Program-made: the position numbers and the translations under genes
Notes under the pieces: model-generated
What the model saw: the letters and a program-made list of their open reading frames with translations, nothing else
Database searches by the model: none
Told to the model about the DNA's origin: nothing
Shown: in pieces, positions 10,401 to 17,881 of the stretch
How positions within the stretch are numbered: position 1 is the first letter of the stretch
Layout of the letters: every line of letters starts with the position of its first letter
Source: Vulcanimicrobiota bacterium
GTDB taxonomy: Bacteria; Vulcanimicrobiota; Vulcanimicrobiia; Vulcanimicrobiales; Vulcanimicrobiaceae
Direction: 5' to 3'
Length of the DNA stretch: 51,814 nucleotides
Assembly: GCA_019236975.1 (NCBI GenBank)
Contig: JAFAHZ010000121.1
Location: forward strand, 1-51,814

Positions 10401-11024
10401 CGTGATCGGCGCTAAGTCGGATTGGCGCGTTACGGGCAAGCCGTCGAACTCGTAGGCGACTTGGTCGACATCGCCGCCGCGCACGTAGACGCCTTGGTAC
10501 CAGCCTTGCTGCGTCGACGGAATATTTACGCCCGGAACGCTCGCAATGGCGCCGTAGGCTTGCGACATCGAGCCCGCACCGCCGAGTGCCTGGGTCGCCT
10601 TTTGCGCGGTCGGTCCGACCGAATACAGATCGCTCGTGACGCCGGCGCGAACTAGGCTTTGGCTCGAGCGCGACGTCGTCCGCGCGATCGTCTTCAGTTG
10701 TTTGACCAGCGAGAACGACACCGTGCGCGATTGGTCTGCAAATACGGTGATGCCGGGCTGCGATTGCGGCTCGTATCCCGATTTGCTCACGTTGATGGCG
10801 TACGTGTCGGGCTCGAGCGAGATGAACGCATAGTTGCCGCCGGCATCGGTCACCGTCGTCGCGTTTTGCGACGGCGAGTTCGCCGTTACGGTCACACCCG
10901 CTGCGGGAGCTCCGCCCGCCGCTTCGACGACGCGACCGTGAATCGAGCCGGTGGTTCCGGCGGGCGCCCCCAGCGGGAGCGCGACGAACACGAAAGCGGC
11001 GACGGCCGCGATCAGTCTACGCAC
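7416..11024 (-). CDS. TonB-dependent outer-membrane receptor, Oar-like with N-terminal carboxypeptidase-regulatory domain
   Basis: The product is 1202 aa from the GTG at 11024, chosen because GAGGT sits 7 nt upstream and the signal peptide (RRLIAAVAAFVFVALPLG) begins there; the open frame extends to 11072. After the signal comes a carboxypeptidase-D regulatory-like beta-sandwich (GSIHGRVVEAAGGAPAAGV, about residues 28-110), then a plug domain (about 150-260, YVRGGDVDQVAYEFDGLP). A barrel of about 900 residues rich in aromatic strands ends FNLFLNLNVKV. This is the Oar-like layout typical of Acidobacteria and Myxobacteria. It would import a ligand with TonB energy; the substrate is unknown. The amine oxidase follows by 6 nt and pucR is co-directional upstream. 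Confidence 0.9.
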   Translation of the reverse strand: MRRLIAAVAAFVFVALPLGAPAGTTGSIHGRVVEAAGGAPAAGVTVTANSPSQNATTVTDAGGNYAFISLEPDTYAINVSKSGYEPQSQPGITVFADQSRTVSFSLVKQLKTIARTTSRSSQSLVRAGVTSDLYSVGPTAQKATQALGGAGSMSQAYGAIASVPGVNIPSTQQGWYQGVYVRGGDVDQVAYEFDGLPVTRQSDLAPITTLTSLGSQEVQVYTGGTAASSNSSGLAGYINQVIKTGTYPGYADAELGLGTPSFFHSAKVEVSGATPDRLFSYYAGIAGTDQDFRYGDQFNAAGSPLYFYPLLEPSKVSQYNAYGNGILDGTGGGAPNYGAAFAPGPSYAQATTFDRENLANVHVGIPHRSGPLRDDIQLLYIEGGIISQYYSSQNELGITPPVASGLGFGYPIPYFTSTYYGGALMQAPNSSKIISNAPFPAQPLGATLIDPNTRDGSNTFYSIEKVQYQKNFDERSYLRFLTYWEFSDWFFSGFLSAQLPYGAEPADYEVDDHTIGSGLIYSNQLSAKHLLTAQMTFNTQKLETYNAAFSSTDRTTSSLGTNDTLFGMASTGLGTVLSSYVDAKGNCYNYQTGALWSCFDYRSQGGPLQNGAGFNLTPGSAPAGSAAAKAGAHWVMTENGQSGQVDHVKPIFTSYSLTDLFQPNDRLTLNLGIRLDNLDYNTDDLTSGYPARQFWFDAYDREHCSRLGQIPQWTFNPTSGSFGACNFGYAPMWLNGAVNPGIGLTNSSGGSQVFDVLQPRISGTYTIDPDTVLRASAGKYARAEASSYYQYNTIQQNLASFISQFVPFGYTSPNHTVYPDTSYNYDLSLEKHLKGTGISFKLSPFYRSTRNQLEYKAINPQYGTLAGLNVGTQTSYGVELSLQDGDFNRDGFAGQLSYTYTNSTVQFHPINGQSVIDGLNNAIQEFNSFTKACAGVTKSSPNWGACGSGLYPGNASSTLSNVYAEGSGAGKLQIPNPYYKYGLQSLLDPNGSYQPYDTIAGPFSYSNGFEVPNVVSLVVNYRHRKFSMTPSLHYVDGSFYGSPLVYPGYVPQFCAKLPVLTPSTPGITCHNNTASGFTDPTQAIFIPDPYTGHFDSIGSLREPSQFTMNLQMAYDFTPRVTLTATMVNLVNVCPQRGYAWDNSETCVYGNLPSNILPPAGNFLARPPTQVKYPYGTFFNITETGETAPLQPFNLFLNLNVKV

Positions 11025-11039
11025 GCGATTGACCTCAGA

Positions 11040-11085
11040 CGACGAGATGTTTGGGGGGAAAGTACGGGGCAACCAACCCCGGCCC
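11040..11085 (-). terminator. Weak hairpin between pucR and the TonB-dependent receptor gene
   Basis: On the minus strand, after the pucR stop, CGGGG and CCCCG pair across a 7-nt loop, followed by TACTTTCC. Just upstream CCGGC...GCCGG can form a second stem. The T-tract is poor, so this could be a weak terminator or attenuator in the 81-nt gap rather than a full stop. Confidence 0.35.
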
Positions 11086-11105
11086 TATGGAGCCGGACTA
11101 CAAAT

Positions 11106-12794
11106 TTAGTGCGATTGATTGTTTACCGCCGACAAATCGGGGTGTTCGCCATCGAGCTCCAGCAGTTTTGCCGCCAGCTGCAGTTCGAAACGCGTATCGG
11201 CATCGTCGAGCCGAATGCACAAAATTTCCGAGGCGCGATTGAGACGGTAGCGCAGGGTGTTGGCGTGGATGGCCAGGGCGTTTGCCGTCTCGCCCATGCG
11301 GAACCCGTGACGTGCGAAGCGGATGAGTGCCGCGGCTAGGCTCTTCCCGCCGCGCTGTTCGAGGAGCGGACGCAGCAGATCGTCCACGAACGTTCGCCGG
11401 GCGTCGGGATCGCCGCCGATCACGCGCGGCACCAGCACGTCGTCGAACGCGCACACGCGCGTGCGGCTGCGATAGCGCAGCAGCGCGAGCGCTTCCCGAT
11501 AGCTCGCGCGAACCCCGGCGGCACCGCGGTGCGCGCGCCCGGCCACGACGCAAACGTCGTCGTCGAGAACGCCGGCAATCGCTTCCACGTCGACATTTGC
11601 CGGCAGGAGGAACGGCACGCGGTTGAGCGCGACCGAAACGAGACGTTCGCAGGCGTATTTTCGCAACGCTTCGCGCACGCGCGCGGCAACCTGGTCTCGA
11701 CGCAAGAAACCTTCGCGGCCGAGCGGCAGCTCTGCGGGCAGCACGGCAATCGCCGCGCGATACGATCGTTCGGCATCGAAGCCAAGCAATCGCACGCGCT
11801 CGCTCGCCGACGGCGTCAGCTCGTCGTCCGATTCGAGCAGCGACAGCATCGACGCATATCCCAGCCGCGCTTCGACTGTTGCCAGCTCGCGCTGATGCGC
11901 GATGTGAATGGCCGCAACCAGCGCGGCATATTCGGCAGCGCGATGATCGAGCTCCGACAAGGGCTCGTCGCCCTCGATAATCCACACCACGCCGACGAAC
12001 TCGGTGCCGAGACGAATCGGGCACGCCAGCCGCGCCGCCAAACCGATCCGCGGCATCGGCGGCACGCGAATCGGCTTTTCGCTGGCGCGCAAACGGCGGT
12101 CCAGACCGGACGATTCGAGCGCTTCGAGCATTGCCGGCGGCGTCTGCGCATGCTCGAGCGTTTCTTTGCGAATCGTGTCGGTGCGCTCGTCGACCGAACA
12201 GCTCGCGAGCAGCTTGCCGTCGGGATCTTCGAAGGTGACGGAACGGCCAATCAGCGGTCCGAGCGTGCGGGCGAGGTCGTCCAGCGTCGATTCGCTCGAT
12301 GCCGCGCGCATCAGCGCGTGATGAATTTGATCGGTGCGCTCGAGGACGCGATACGGCTCCGCAGCAATCGCGCGATGCAGCTCTTCGGTGATACGCACAA
12401 ACGGGATTTCGAATGGGATCTCGACGAGCGGGAGAAAGTGCCGGTCGGCTACCTCGCGCTCGGCCGCCGAGAAAGCCGCGACGTAGCGAGGGACTGCCAA
12501 TCCGACCCCCGCGACGCCGCGAACGGCCAGCGCCTCGAGCAGCTCGCGCTGCCCCCGCTCTTCCCTCGGCCAGCTGTAGCCGGTGGTCAATAAGAAGTAA
12601 CCCGAAGGCACCCACGGCGCGGGATCGGGCATGTCGACGACGTGGGACCAGAGCACGGGACGGTCCAACCCGGCCTCCCCCGCGACCAGCCGGCATCCGT
12701 GGAGGATCTCGAGGCGGAGCACGTCCCGGACCGTCAGCTGACTACTTTTTTTGGAGCCATCCTCCAAAAAAGGCGGTAAAATTGTGCCGGACAT
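11106..12794 (-). CDS. PucR-family transcriptional regulator
   Basis: The product is 562 aa from the ATG at 12794; GGAGG lies 12 nt upstream, and longer frames would run into the divergent gabT-like gene. The N-terminal PucR domain is clear (LTVRDVLRLEIL, then DPAPWVPSGYFLLTTGYS, residues about 20-140). A central GAF-like or GGDEF-like sensory region follows, and the C-terminus carries the family helix-turn-helix (ALAIHANTLRYRLNRASEIL, about 505-525). PucR regulators control nitrogen-compound genes such as purine, proline or GABA catabolism, often from a divergent position. Here it is divergent from a putrescine/GABA operon with a 63-nt gap, so control of that operon is the likely job. An A/T-flanked inverted repeat lies in its first codons. 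Confidence 0.9.
   Translation of the reverse strand: MSGTILPPFLEDGSKKSSQLTVRDVLRLEILHGCRLVAGEAGLDRPVLWSHVVDMPDPAPWVPSGYFLLTTGYSWPREERGQRELLEALAVRGVAGVGLAVPRYVAAFSAAEREVADRHFLPLVEIPFEIPFVRITEELHRAIAAEPYRVLERTDQIHHALMRAASSESTLDDLARTLGPLIGRSVTFEDPDGKLLASCSVDERTDTIRKETLEHAQTPPAMLEALESSGLDRRLRASEKPIRVPPMPRIGLAARLACPIRLGTEFVGVVWIIEGDEPLSELDHRAAEYAALVAAIHIAHQRELATVEARLGYASMLSLLESDDELTPSASERVRLLGFDAERSYRAAIAVLPAELPLGREGFLRRDQVAARVREALRKYACERLVSVALNRVPFLLPANVDVEAIAGVLDDDVCVVAGRAHRGAAGVRASYREALALLRYRSRTRVCAFDDVLVPRVIGGDPDARRTFVDDLLRPLLEQRGGKSLAAALIRFARHGFRMGETANALAIHANTLRYRLNRASEILCIRLDDADTRFELQLAAKLLELDGEHPDLSAVNNQSH
12747..12771. repeat. Perfect 10-bp inverted repeat in the 5' end of pucR
   Basis: TTTTTTGGAG (12747-12756) and CTCCAAAAAA (12762-12771) are exact inverted copies separated by CCATC. 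The repeat falls at codons 8-16 of pucR and 87 bp before the gabT-like start. It could be an autoregulatory operator or an mRNA hairpin. In this GC-rich context two A/T6 tracts stand out. Confidence 0.6.
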
Positions 12795-12821
12795 ACCTGG
12801 ATTCGACCTCCGGCGACCGTT

Positions 12822-12827
12822 TACACT
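12822..12827 (+). promoter_or_regulatory. Possible -10 box for the gabT-like operon
   Basis: TACACT lies 31 bp before the TTG start in the 63-bp divergent gap, at a spacing that would give a leader of about 24 nt including GAGG. No convincing -35 box is visible 17 bp upstream, which would fit an activator-dependent promoter. The evidence is weak and positional only. Confidence 0.3.
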
Positions 12828-12857
12828 CGGAGGACAGCCGCTCCTTGAGGGACCGTT

Positions 12858-14108
12858 TTGCAGACCGTTCACCCACTCAACGTCAACGACCGCAGGGCCG
12901 CCGCCGTCCCGCGCGGCGTTTCGGTCGCGCACCCGATTAGCGTCGAACGGGCCGCCGGCGCTCGCGTGTGGGACGCTGCCGGCCGCTCGTACATCGACTT
13001 CATCGGCGGCATCGGCGTTCTCAATGCCGGCCACGCGCATCCGAAAATCGTTGCGGCTATCGCCGATCAGGCCGCCCGCTTAACGCACGCCTGCTTTCAA
13101 GTGACGACGTACGAGCCGTATGTCGCAGTCGCCGAGCAGCTCAATCGCCGCGCGCCGGGGCCGTCGCCGAAGAAGACGCTGCTGCTCTCGACGGGCGCCG
13201 AAGCTACCGAGAACGCGATCAAGATCGCCCGCGAGTACACGCGTCGGCCGGGCGTGATCGCCTTCGCCCACGGGTATCACGGCCGCACGCTCCTCGCGCT
13301 GTCGATGACGGGCAAAAACGCGCCGTACAAACAGCATTTCGGTCCGTTTTGCAGCGAAGTCCATCACGCGCCGTTCCCGTACGAACATCACGGCATCACG
13401 ACCGACGATGCGTTGGCGGCACTCGACGAGGTCTTCGAAAGCACCATCGCCCCCGATCGGGTAGCCGCGATCATCATCGAGCCCGTGCTCGGCGAAGGCG
13501 GCTTCGTGCCGGTGCCGCCGGAGTTTTTCCGCGAGCTGCGCTCGTTGACGACGGCGAACGGCATCGTGCTGATCGCCGACGAGATTCAAACCGGTTTCGG
13601 ACGCACCGGAAAATTGTTCGCGTGCGAGCACTACGGCGTAGAACCCGATCTCATCACGGTTGCGAAGTCGCTCGCCGGCGGTCTGCCGCTGGCCGCGGTC
13701 ACCGGCAAAGCTGAGATCATGGATGCGCCCGCGCCGGGCGGGTTGGGCGGTACGTTCGCCGGAAATCCGGTGGCCTGCGCCGCCGCGCTCGCGACCTTCG
13801 ATATTATGGACGACGCGTTTTTGGCACGCGCGCGCGAAATCGGCGCGCGGCTGCTGGTCGCACTGCGCTCGCTGCAAGGGCGCTTCGATGCGATTACGGA
13901 CGTGCGCGGCCTCGGCGCAATGGTCGCGATGGAGCTTTCGTCGGGAGCCGGGGAAATCGTCGAAGCCGCGCGGGAGCGCGGTTTACTGCTGCTGCTCGCC
14001 GGCAAACGCAACGTCGTTCGCATTCTCGTGCCGCTCGTTATCGACGACGCCGATTTAGACGAAGCGATTCGCATACTGGAAGACGCCGCTGGGCACGTAC
14101 TGGGGTGA
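12858..14108 (+). CDS. gabT: 4-aminobutyrate-type class III aminotransferase
   Basis: The product is 416 aa, normal for GabT/PuuE. It has a TTG start with GAGG 7 nt upstream. PLP-fold motifs are intact: STGAEATENAIKIAR (phosphate and cofactor contacts), IIIEPVLGEGG, DEIQTGFGRTGKLFACEHYG and the Schiff-base lysine in TVAKSLAGG (K270). The reaction expected is GABA plus 2-oxoglutarate to succinate semialdehyde plus glutamate; related enzymes act on ornithine or beta-alanine, so specificity is inferred from the patA and aldehyde dehydrogenase genes that follow. It opens a plus-strand operon divergent from pucR; patA begins 7 nt after its stop. Confidence 0.88.
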   Translation: MQTVHPLNVNDRRAAAVPRGVSVAHPISVERAAGARVWDAAGRSYIDFIGGIGVLNAGHAHPKIVAAIADQAARLTHACFQVTTYEPYVAVAEQLNRRAPGPSPKKTLLLSTGAEATENAIKIAREYTRRPGVIAFAHGYHGRTLLALSMTGKNAPYKQHFGPFCSEVHHAPFPYEHHGITTDDALAALDEVFESTIAPDRVAAIIIEPVLGEGGFVPVPPEFFRELRSLTTANGIVLIADEIQTGFGRTGKLFACEHYGVEPDLITVAKSLAGGLPLAAVTGKAEIMDAPAPGGLGGTFAGNPVACAAALATFDIMDDAFLARAREIGARLLVALRSLQGRFDAITDVRGLGAMVAMELSSGAGEIVEAARERGLLLLLAGKRNVVRILVPLVIDDADLDEAIRILEDAAGHVLG

Positions 14109-14115
14109 CAAGAGA

Positions 14116-15513
14116 TTGAACGAAAAAGAACGTAGCGTTTTAGAGTACACGCAAACGGTTTTGGATCTCATCGACGCGAGGCAAATTACTCCCGCCGACG
14201 CGACGTGGATTACCAACGAAACCGTCGAGGCATTCCGCGAACACATTAATCCGGGATTTTTGGAGTATCGCAAAGCGACGAACTCGCACGCCGCGCAGGC
14301 GGTCGTCGAATGGTCCGACGCCGGTCCGAACTCGTACCGCGACGTCACCGGACGCGAGTATATCGACTGCCTCGGCGGGTTCGGCATCTTCAACGTCGGT
14401 CACCGTCATCCCAAAGTCGTCAAAGCGGTGATGGATCAGCTGCGCCGGCAGCCGCTGCATAGTCAGGATCTGCTCGATCCGCTCCGCGCGATGCTCGCCA
14501 AGACGCTCGCGATGCTGACGCCCGACGGGCTGGAGTTCGCATTTTTTTGTAACAGCGGCACGGAGGCGGTCGAAGGTGCGCTCAAGCTGGCGCGCTCCTT
14601 CGATCCGGCCAAGCAGACGATTGTGGCGGCCACCAAAGGCTTTCACGGCAAGAGTTACGGCTCGCTGTCGGCAAGCGCCAAAGCGGAGTTCCGGCGGCCG
14701 TTCGGGCCGATGCTTCCCAACATCGAGCACGTGCCCTTCAACGATCTACTCGCGCTGCGCGACATGATGACGTCCTGCAGAGCGGTCGGCGAAGACGTCG
14801 GCGCGGTGCTGCTGGAACCGATCCAAGGTGAGGGCGGCGTCAACATTCCCTCGGACGACTACTTGCCCGGCGTGCGCGACTTATGCAACGAATTCGGCGC
14901 GCTGCTGATTCTCGACGAAGTGCAAACCGGCATGGGACGCACCGGCACGATGTTTGCGTGCGAGCACTACGGAGTCGCGCCGGATCTCATGTGTTTGGCG
15001 AAGGCGTTCGGCGGCGGGGTCATGCCGGCCGGCGCCGTGGTCGGGCGCCGCGATATCTTTGCGCGTCTTTTCGATAATCCGTTCCTGCACACGTCGACGT
15101 TCGGCGGCAACCCGTTGGCGTGCGCCGCCGCGCTCGCCACCATTAACGTCCTCATCGAGGAGCAGCTGCCGCAGCGTGCCGCCATCCTCGGCGAGCGGAT
15201 GCTCGCCGGCATCAAACGCGGTACCGCCCCGCACCCCGGCCTGGTGGTCGACGCGCGCGGTAAAGGCTTGCTGATGGCGCTCGAGTTCCACGACAACGAG
15301 ACCGGTTTCGAGTTCGGCAAACGCATGCTCGACCGCGGCGTGCTCGTTTCCGGCACGCTGGTCAACGCTCGCACGATTCGAATCGAGCCGCCGCTGACGA
15401 TCGCGGAGGAACAAGCCGACTACGTGTGCCAAGCAATCGCCGAAAGCCTTAACGAGATGTCCCGCCCCGAGCGCGTCGAAGGGCGGGCGAAATCGATGCC
15501 CTCCGGAGTATAA
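14116..15513 (+). CDS. patA: Putrescine aminotransferase PatA
   Basis: The product is 465 aa and resembles E. coli PatA (YgjG) throughout, including the family signatures HVNPGFLEYRK-like HINPGFLEYRK (43-53), DCLGGFGIFNVGHRHPK, QPLHSQDLLDPLRAMLAKTL, LDEVQTGMGRTG and the PLP lysine in LAKAFGGG (K296; K300 in E. coli). It transfers an amino group from putrescine (also cadaverine) to 2-oxoglutarate, giving 4-aminobutanal. The start is TTG with only a poor AAGAG upstream, in a 7-nt gap from the previous gene. The next gene is an aldehyde dehydrogenase that can oxidise 4-aminobutanal to GABA, the substrate of the preceding transaminase. Confidence 0.92.
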   Translation: MNEKERSVLEYTQTVLDLIDARQITPADATWITNETVEAFREHINPGFLEYRKATNSHAAQAVVEWSDAGPNSYRDVTGREYIDCLGGFGIFNVGHRHPKVVKAVMDQLRRQPLHSQDLLDPLRAMLAKTLAMLTPDGLEFAFFCNSGTEAVEGALKLARSFDPAKQTIVAATKGFHGKSYGSLSASAKAEFRRPFGPMLPNIEHVPFNDLLALRDMMTSCRAVGEDVGAVLLEPIQGEGGVNIPSDDYLPGVRDLCNEFGALLILDEVQTGMGRTGTMFACEHYGVAPDLMCLAKAFGGGVMPAGAVVGRRDIFARLFDNPFLHTSTFGGNPLACAAALATINVLIEEQLPQRAAILGERMLAGIKRGTAPHPGLVVDARGKGLLMALEFHDNETGFEFGKRMLDRGVLVSGTLVNARTIRIEPPLTIAEEQADYVCQAIAESLNEMSRPERVEGRAKSMPSGV

Positions 15514-15516
15514 CCG

Positions 15517-17049
15517 ATGCAAACCACGTCCCGTCCCGCCGTCGATCCGCAACAGATTCTGCGCGATTTGCCGCAGACCGGGGGCGTCGTTCCGATGTAT
15601 GTCGACGGACGCTGGAAACTCGCCGCCGACGGCGGAACGCGCGATCTCGTCAATCCCGCCACGGGCGAAAAAATCGCGACCGTCGCCGAAGGCGCGCAGC
15701 GCGACGCGGAAGAGGCCATTCGGGCGGCGCGCAGGGCCTTCGACGAGGGACCGTGGGGATCGATATCGGCAGCCGAGCGGGCCGCGCTGTTGCTCAAGCT
15801 CGCAGATCGCATCGACGACTGCCGCGAGGAATTCACGCGCATCGACACGCTCAACAACGGCAAGCCGCTGCGCGAAGCCGAGTACGACGCTATCGACGCC
15901 GCCAACTGCTTCCGGTACTACGCGGGCTTGGCGACCAAACCGCACGGCCAAACGTTCGATGTTCCGGCGCCGTCGCAAACCTTCACGGTGCGCGAGGCCA
16001 TCGGCGTCTGCGGACAGATCGTTCCTTGGAACTATCCGCTGTTGATGGCCGTTTGGAAACTCGCGCCGGCGCTAGCGGCTGGTAACGTTTGCGTGCTCAA
16101 GCCCGCCGAGCTGACGCCGCTGTCGACCCTGCGCTTGGCATCACTGTTTGAGGAACTCGATTTTCCGGCCGGCGTCGTCAACATCGTCACCGGCGCCGGG
16201 GCGACGGTGGGCCACGCGATTGCGGCCAGCAACCTGGTCGATAAAGTCGCGTTTACCGGAGGCACCAAGACCGGGCGCAGCATCATGCAAGCCGCGACCG
16301 GCAACCTCAAGAAGATCTCGCTCGAGCTGGGCGGCAAATCGCCGAACGTCGTCTTCGCCGATGCCGATTTCGACACGGCGGTGGACTATGCGTTATTCGG
16401 TATCTTTGCGAACTCCGGGCAAGTGTGCTCGGCCGGCTCGCGGTTGATTTTGGAGCGCTCGCTGCACGACACGTTCGTCGGCAAGCTCGTCGAACGCGCG
16501 AAGAAGATCCGCGTCGGCGACGGCTTCGATCCATCGACCGAGATGGGACCGATCATCTCTCCCATGCATCGCGAGCGCGTCGAAGACTACATTGAAATCG
16601 GCCGCAAAGAAGGCGCGAAAGTACTCTGCGGCGGGGAACGCCTCGGCGGGTCGCTTGCCAACGGCAACTTCATCGCGCCGACGATCTTCGACGCAACCAA
16701 TCCTGAAATGCGCATCGTCCAAGAGGAAATCTTCGGGCCGGTACTCGCCATTCAAACGTTTGAAGACGAAGCCGATGCGATTCGTTTGGCGAACGACACG
16801 GTGTACGGGTTGGCCGGCGCCGTATTCACGCAAGACATCGGCAAAGCGCATCGCGTCATCCGCAAGCTGCGTGCGGGCATCACCTGGATCAACACGTACC
16901 ATCCGACCTACAACGAAGCACCGTGGGGCGGGTACAAACAATCGGGCATCGGCCGCGAACTCGGTACCTACGGGTACGATGCCTACACCGAAGTCAAGCA
17001 GATCAACGTCAACCTCGACGTCGCTCCCTCCGGATGGTTTAGCGAATAG
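15517..17049 (+). CDS. Aldehyde dehydrogenase, aminobutyraldehyde/betaine-aldehyde type
   Basis: The product is 510 aa. It has the ALDH superfamily fold with general base Glu270 (SLELGGKSPNVVF), nucleophile Cys304 (NSGQVCSAGSR), the NAD loop PWNYPLLMAVWKLAPALAAGN and the C-terminal PWGGYKQSGIGRELG motif of the betaine/aminobutyraldehyde group. Expected reaction: 4-aminobutanal plus NAD+ to GABA; it may also take succinate semialdehyde, since no separate SSADH is present. The ATG follows the patA stop by 3 nt with GGAG upstream, so it is co-translated with patA. The exact substrate is inferred from context. Confidence 0.88.
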   Translation: MQTTSRPAVDPQQILRDLPQTGGVVPMYVDGRWKLAADGGTRDLVNPATGEKIATVAEGAQRDAEEAIRAARRAFDEGPWGSISAAERAALLLKLADRIDDCREEFTRIDTLNNGKPLREAEYDAIDAANCFRYYAGLATKPHGQTFDVPAPSQTFTVREAIGVCGQIVPWNYPLLMAVWKLAPALAAGNVCVLKPAELTPLSTLRLASLFEELDFPAGVVNIVTGAGATVGHAIAASNLVDKVAFTGGTKTGRSIMQAATGNLKKISLELGGKSPNVVFADADFDTAVDYALFGIFANSGQVCSAGSRLILERSLHDTFVGKLVERAKKIRVGDGFDPSTEMGPIISPMHRERVEDYIEIGRKEGAKVLCGGERLGGSLANGNFIAPTIFDATNPEMRIVQEEIFGPVLAIQTFEDEADAIRLANDTVYGLAGAVFTQDIGKAHRVIRKLRAGITWINTYHPTYNEAPWGGYKQSGIGRELGTYGYDAYTEVKQINVNLDVAPSGWFSE

Positions 17050-17059
17050 CGGTCCGGCC

Positions 17060-17878
17060 GTGGCCGATCTCAATCCCCAGGCCAAGCAGATGGCCGACGA
17101 ATCGATGGTCCGAAACCTGCAGGCACAAGCGCAGGCGATCTGGCCGCAAGAGGTCGCGCTCGTTCGCCGCTATCACTTGCCCCCGGCTGCGCGCATACTC
17201 GATGCCGGCTGCGGCACCGGAGAGATCTCGTCGCGGCTTGCCGAGCTCTTTCCCGAAGCGACGGTGCTCGGCGTGGACATCGTCGACGCGCACCTCGATT
17301 TGGCGCGTGCGCGTTACGCCGCTCTGGCGTCGCGACTCTCGTTCGAGCACCGCAGCATCTTCGAGCTCGGCTTGCCCGCGGGAACGTTCGATCTGACCGC
17401 CTGCCGGCACGTGGTGCACTCCGTGCCGCACGCCGAGCGCGTCTACGCCGAGCTTCGGCGCGTCACCAAACGCGGCGGCTATCTGCATCTGATTCCCGAA
17501 GACTACGGCATGCTCGAGTTCCAGCACGGCGGCGGGCGGAATCCGCGCGATTTCTGGTATCGCGTGCCCGAACAGTTCGGCGAAAACACCGAGACCGATC
17601 TCTTCATCGGCCGAAATACGTATACGATTTTGAGGACGCTCGGGTTCGACGAGATTCTGGTGGACTACGTGATCGTAGATCCGCTTCGCGCCCCGCGCGA
17701 AACGTTCGCGCAAATTCTGACGGCGTGGCGCGACGGGTACTGCGACTCGATCGGCGAGCTCACCGAGATCTCCGCGATCGAAGCGGCGGAGTACTTCAAT
17801 GCGATGATCGAAAACGTCCGCCGCCCCGACGGATATGCCGTTTGGTTCGTGCCCGTGGTTTGCGCTCGCGTCGTCTAG
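17060..17878 (+). CDS. Class I SAM-dependent methyltransferase
   Basis: The product is 272 aa if the GTG at 17060 is used; the ATG at 17090 (262 aa) is an alternative, and neither has a good Shine-Dalgarno site. Motif I ILDAGCGTGEISSRL, the acidic end of strand 2 (VLGVDIVD) and a post-I region FDLTACRHVVHSV show a Methyltransf_11/25-type Rossmann enzyme. The C-terminal half contains no recognised substrate domain. It lies 10 nt after the aldehyde dehydrogenase stop and 3 nt before the next lipoprotein gene, so it is probably in the same transcript. The methyl acceptor is unknown. Confidence 0.8.
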   Translation: MADLNPQAKQMADESMVRNLQAQAQAIWPQEVALVRRYHLPPAARILDAGCGTGEISSRLAELFPEATVLGVDIVDAHLDLARARYAALASRLSFEHRSIFELGLPAGTFDLTACRHVVHSVPHAERVYAELRRVTKRGGYLHLIPEDYGMLEFQHGGGRNPRDFWYRVPEQFGENTETDLFIGRNTYTILRTLGFDEILVDYVIVDPLRAPRETFAQILTAWRDGYCDSIGELTEISAIEAAEYFNAMIENVRRPDGYAVWFVPVVCARVV

Positions 17879-17881
17879 TCG

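Noticed and set aside
11529-12593. 354-codon plus-strand frame opposite pucR
   Set aside because: Arg-rich antisense of a clear PucR regulator.
14881-15978. 365-codon minus-strand frame across patA and the aldehyde dehydrogenase
   Set aside because: Antisense of two well-identified enzymes, with no recognisable motif.
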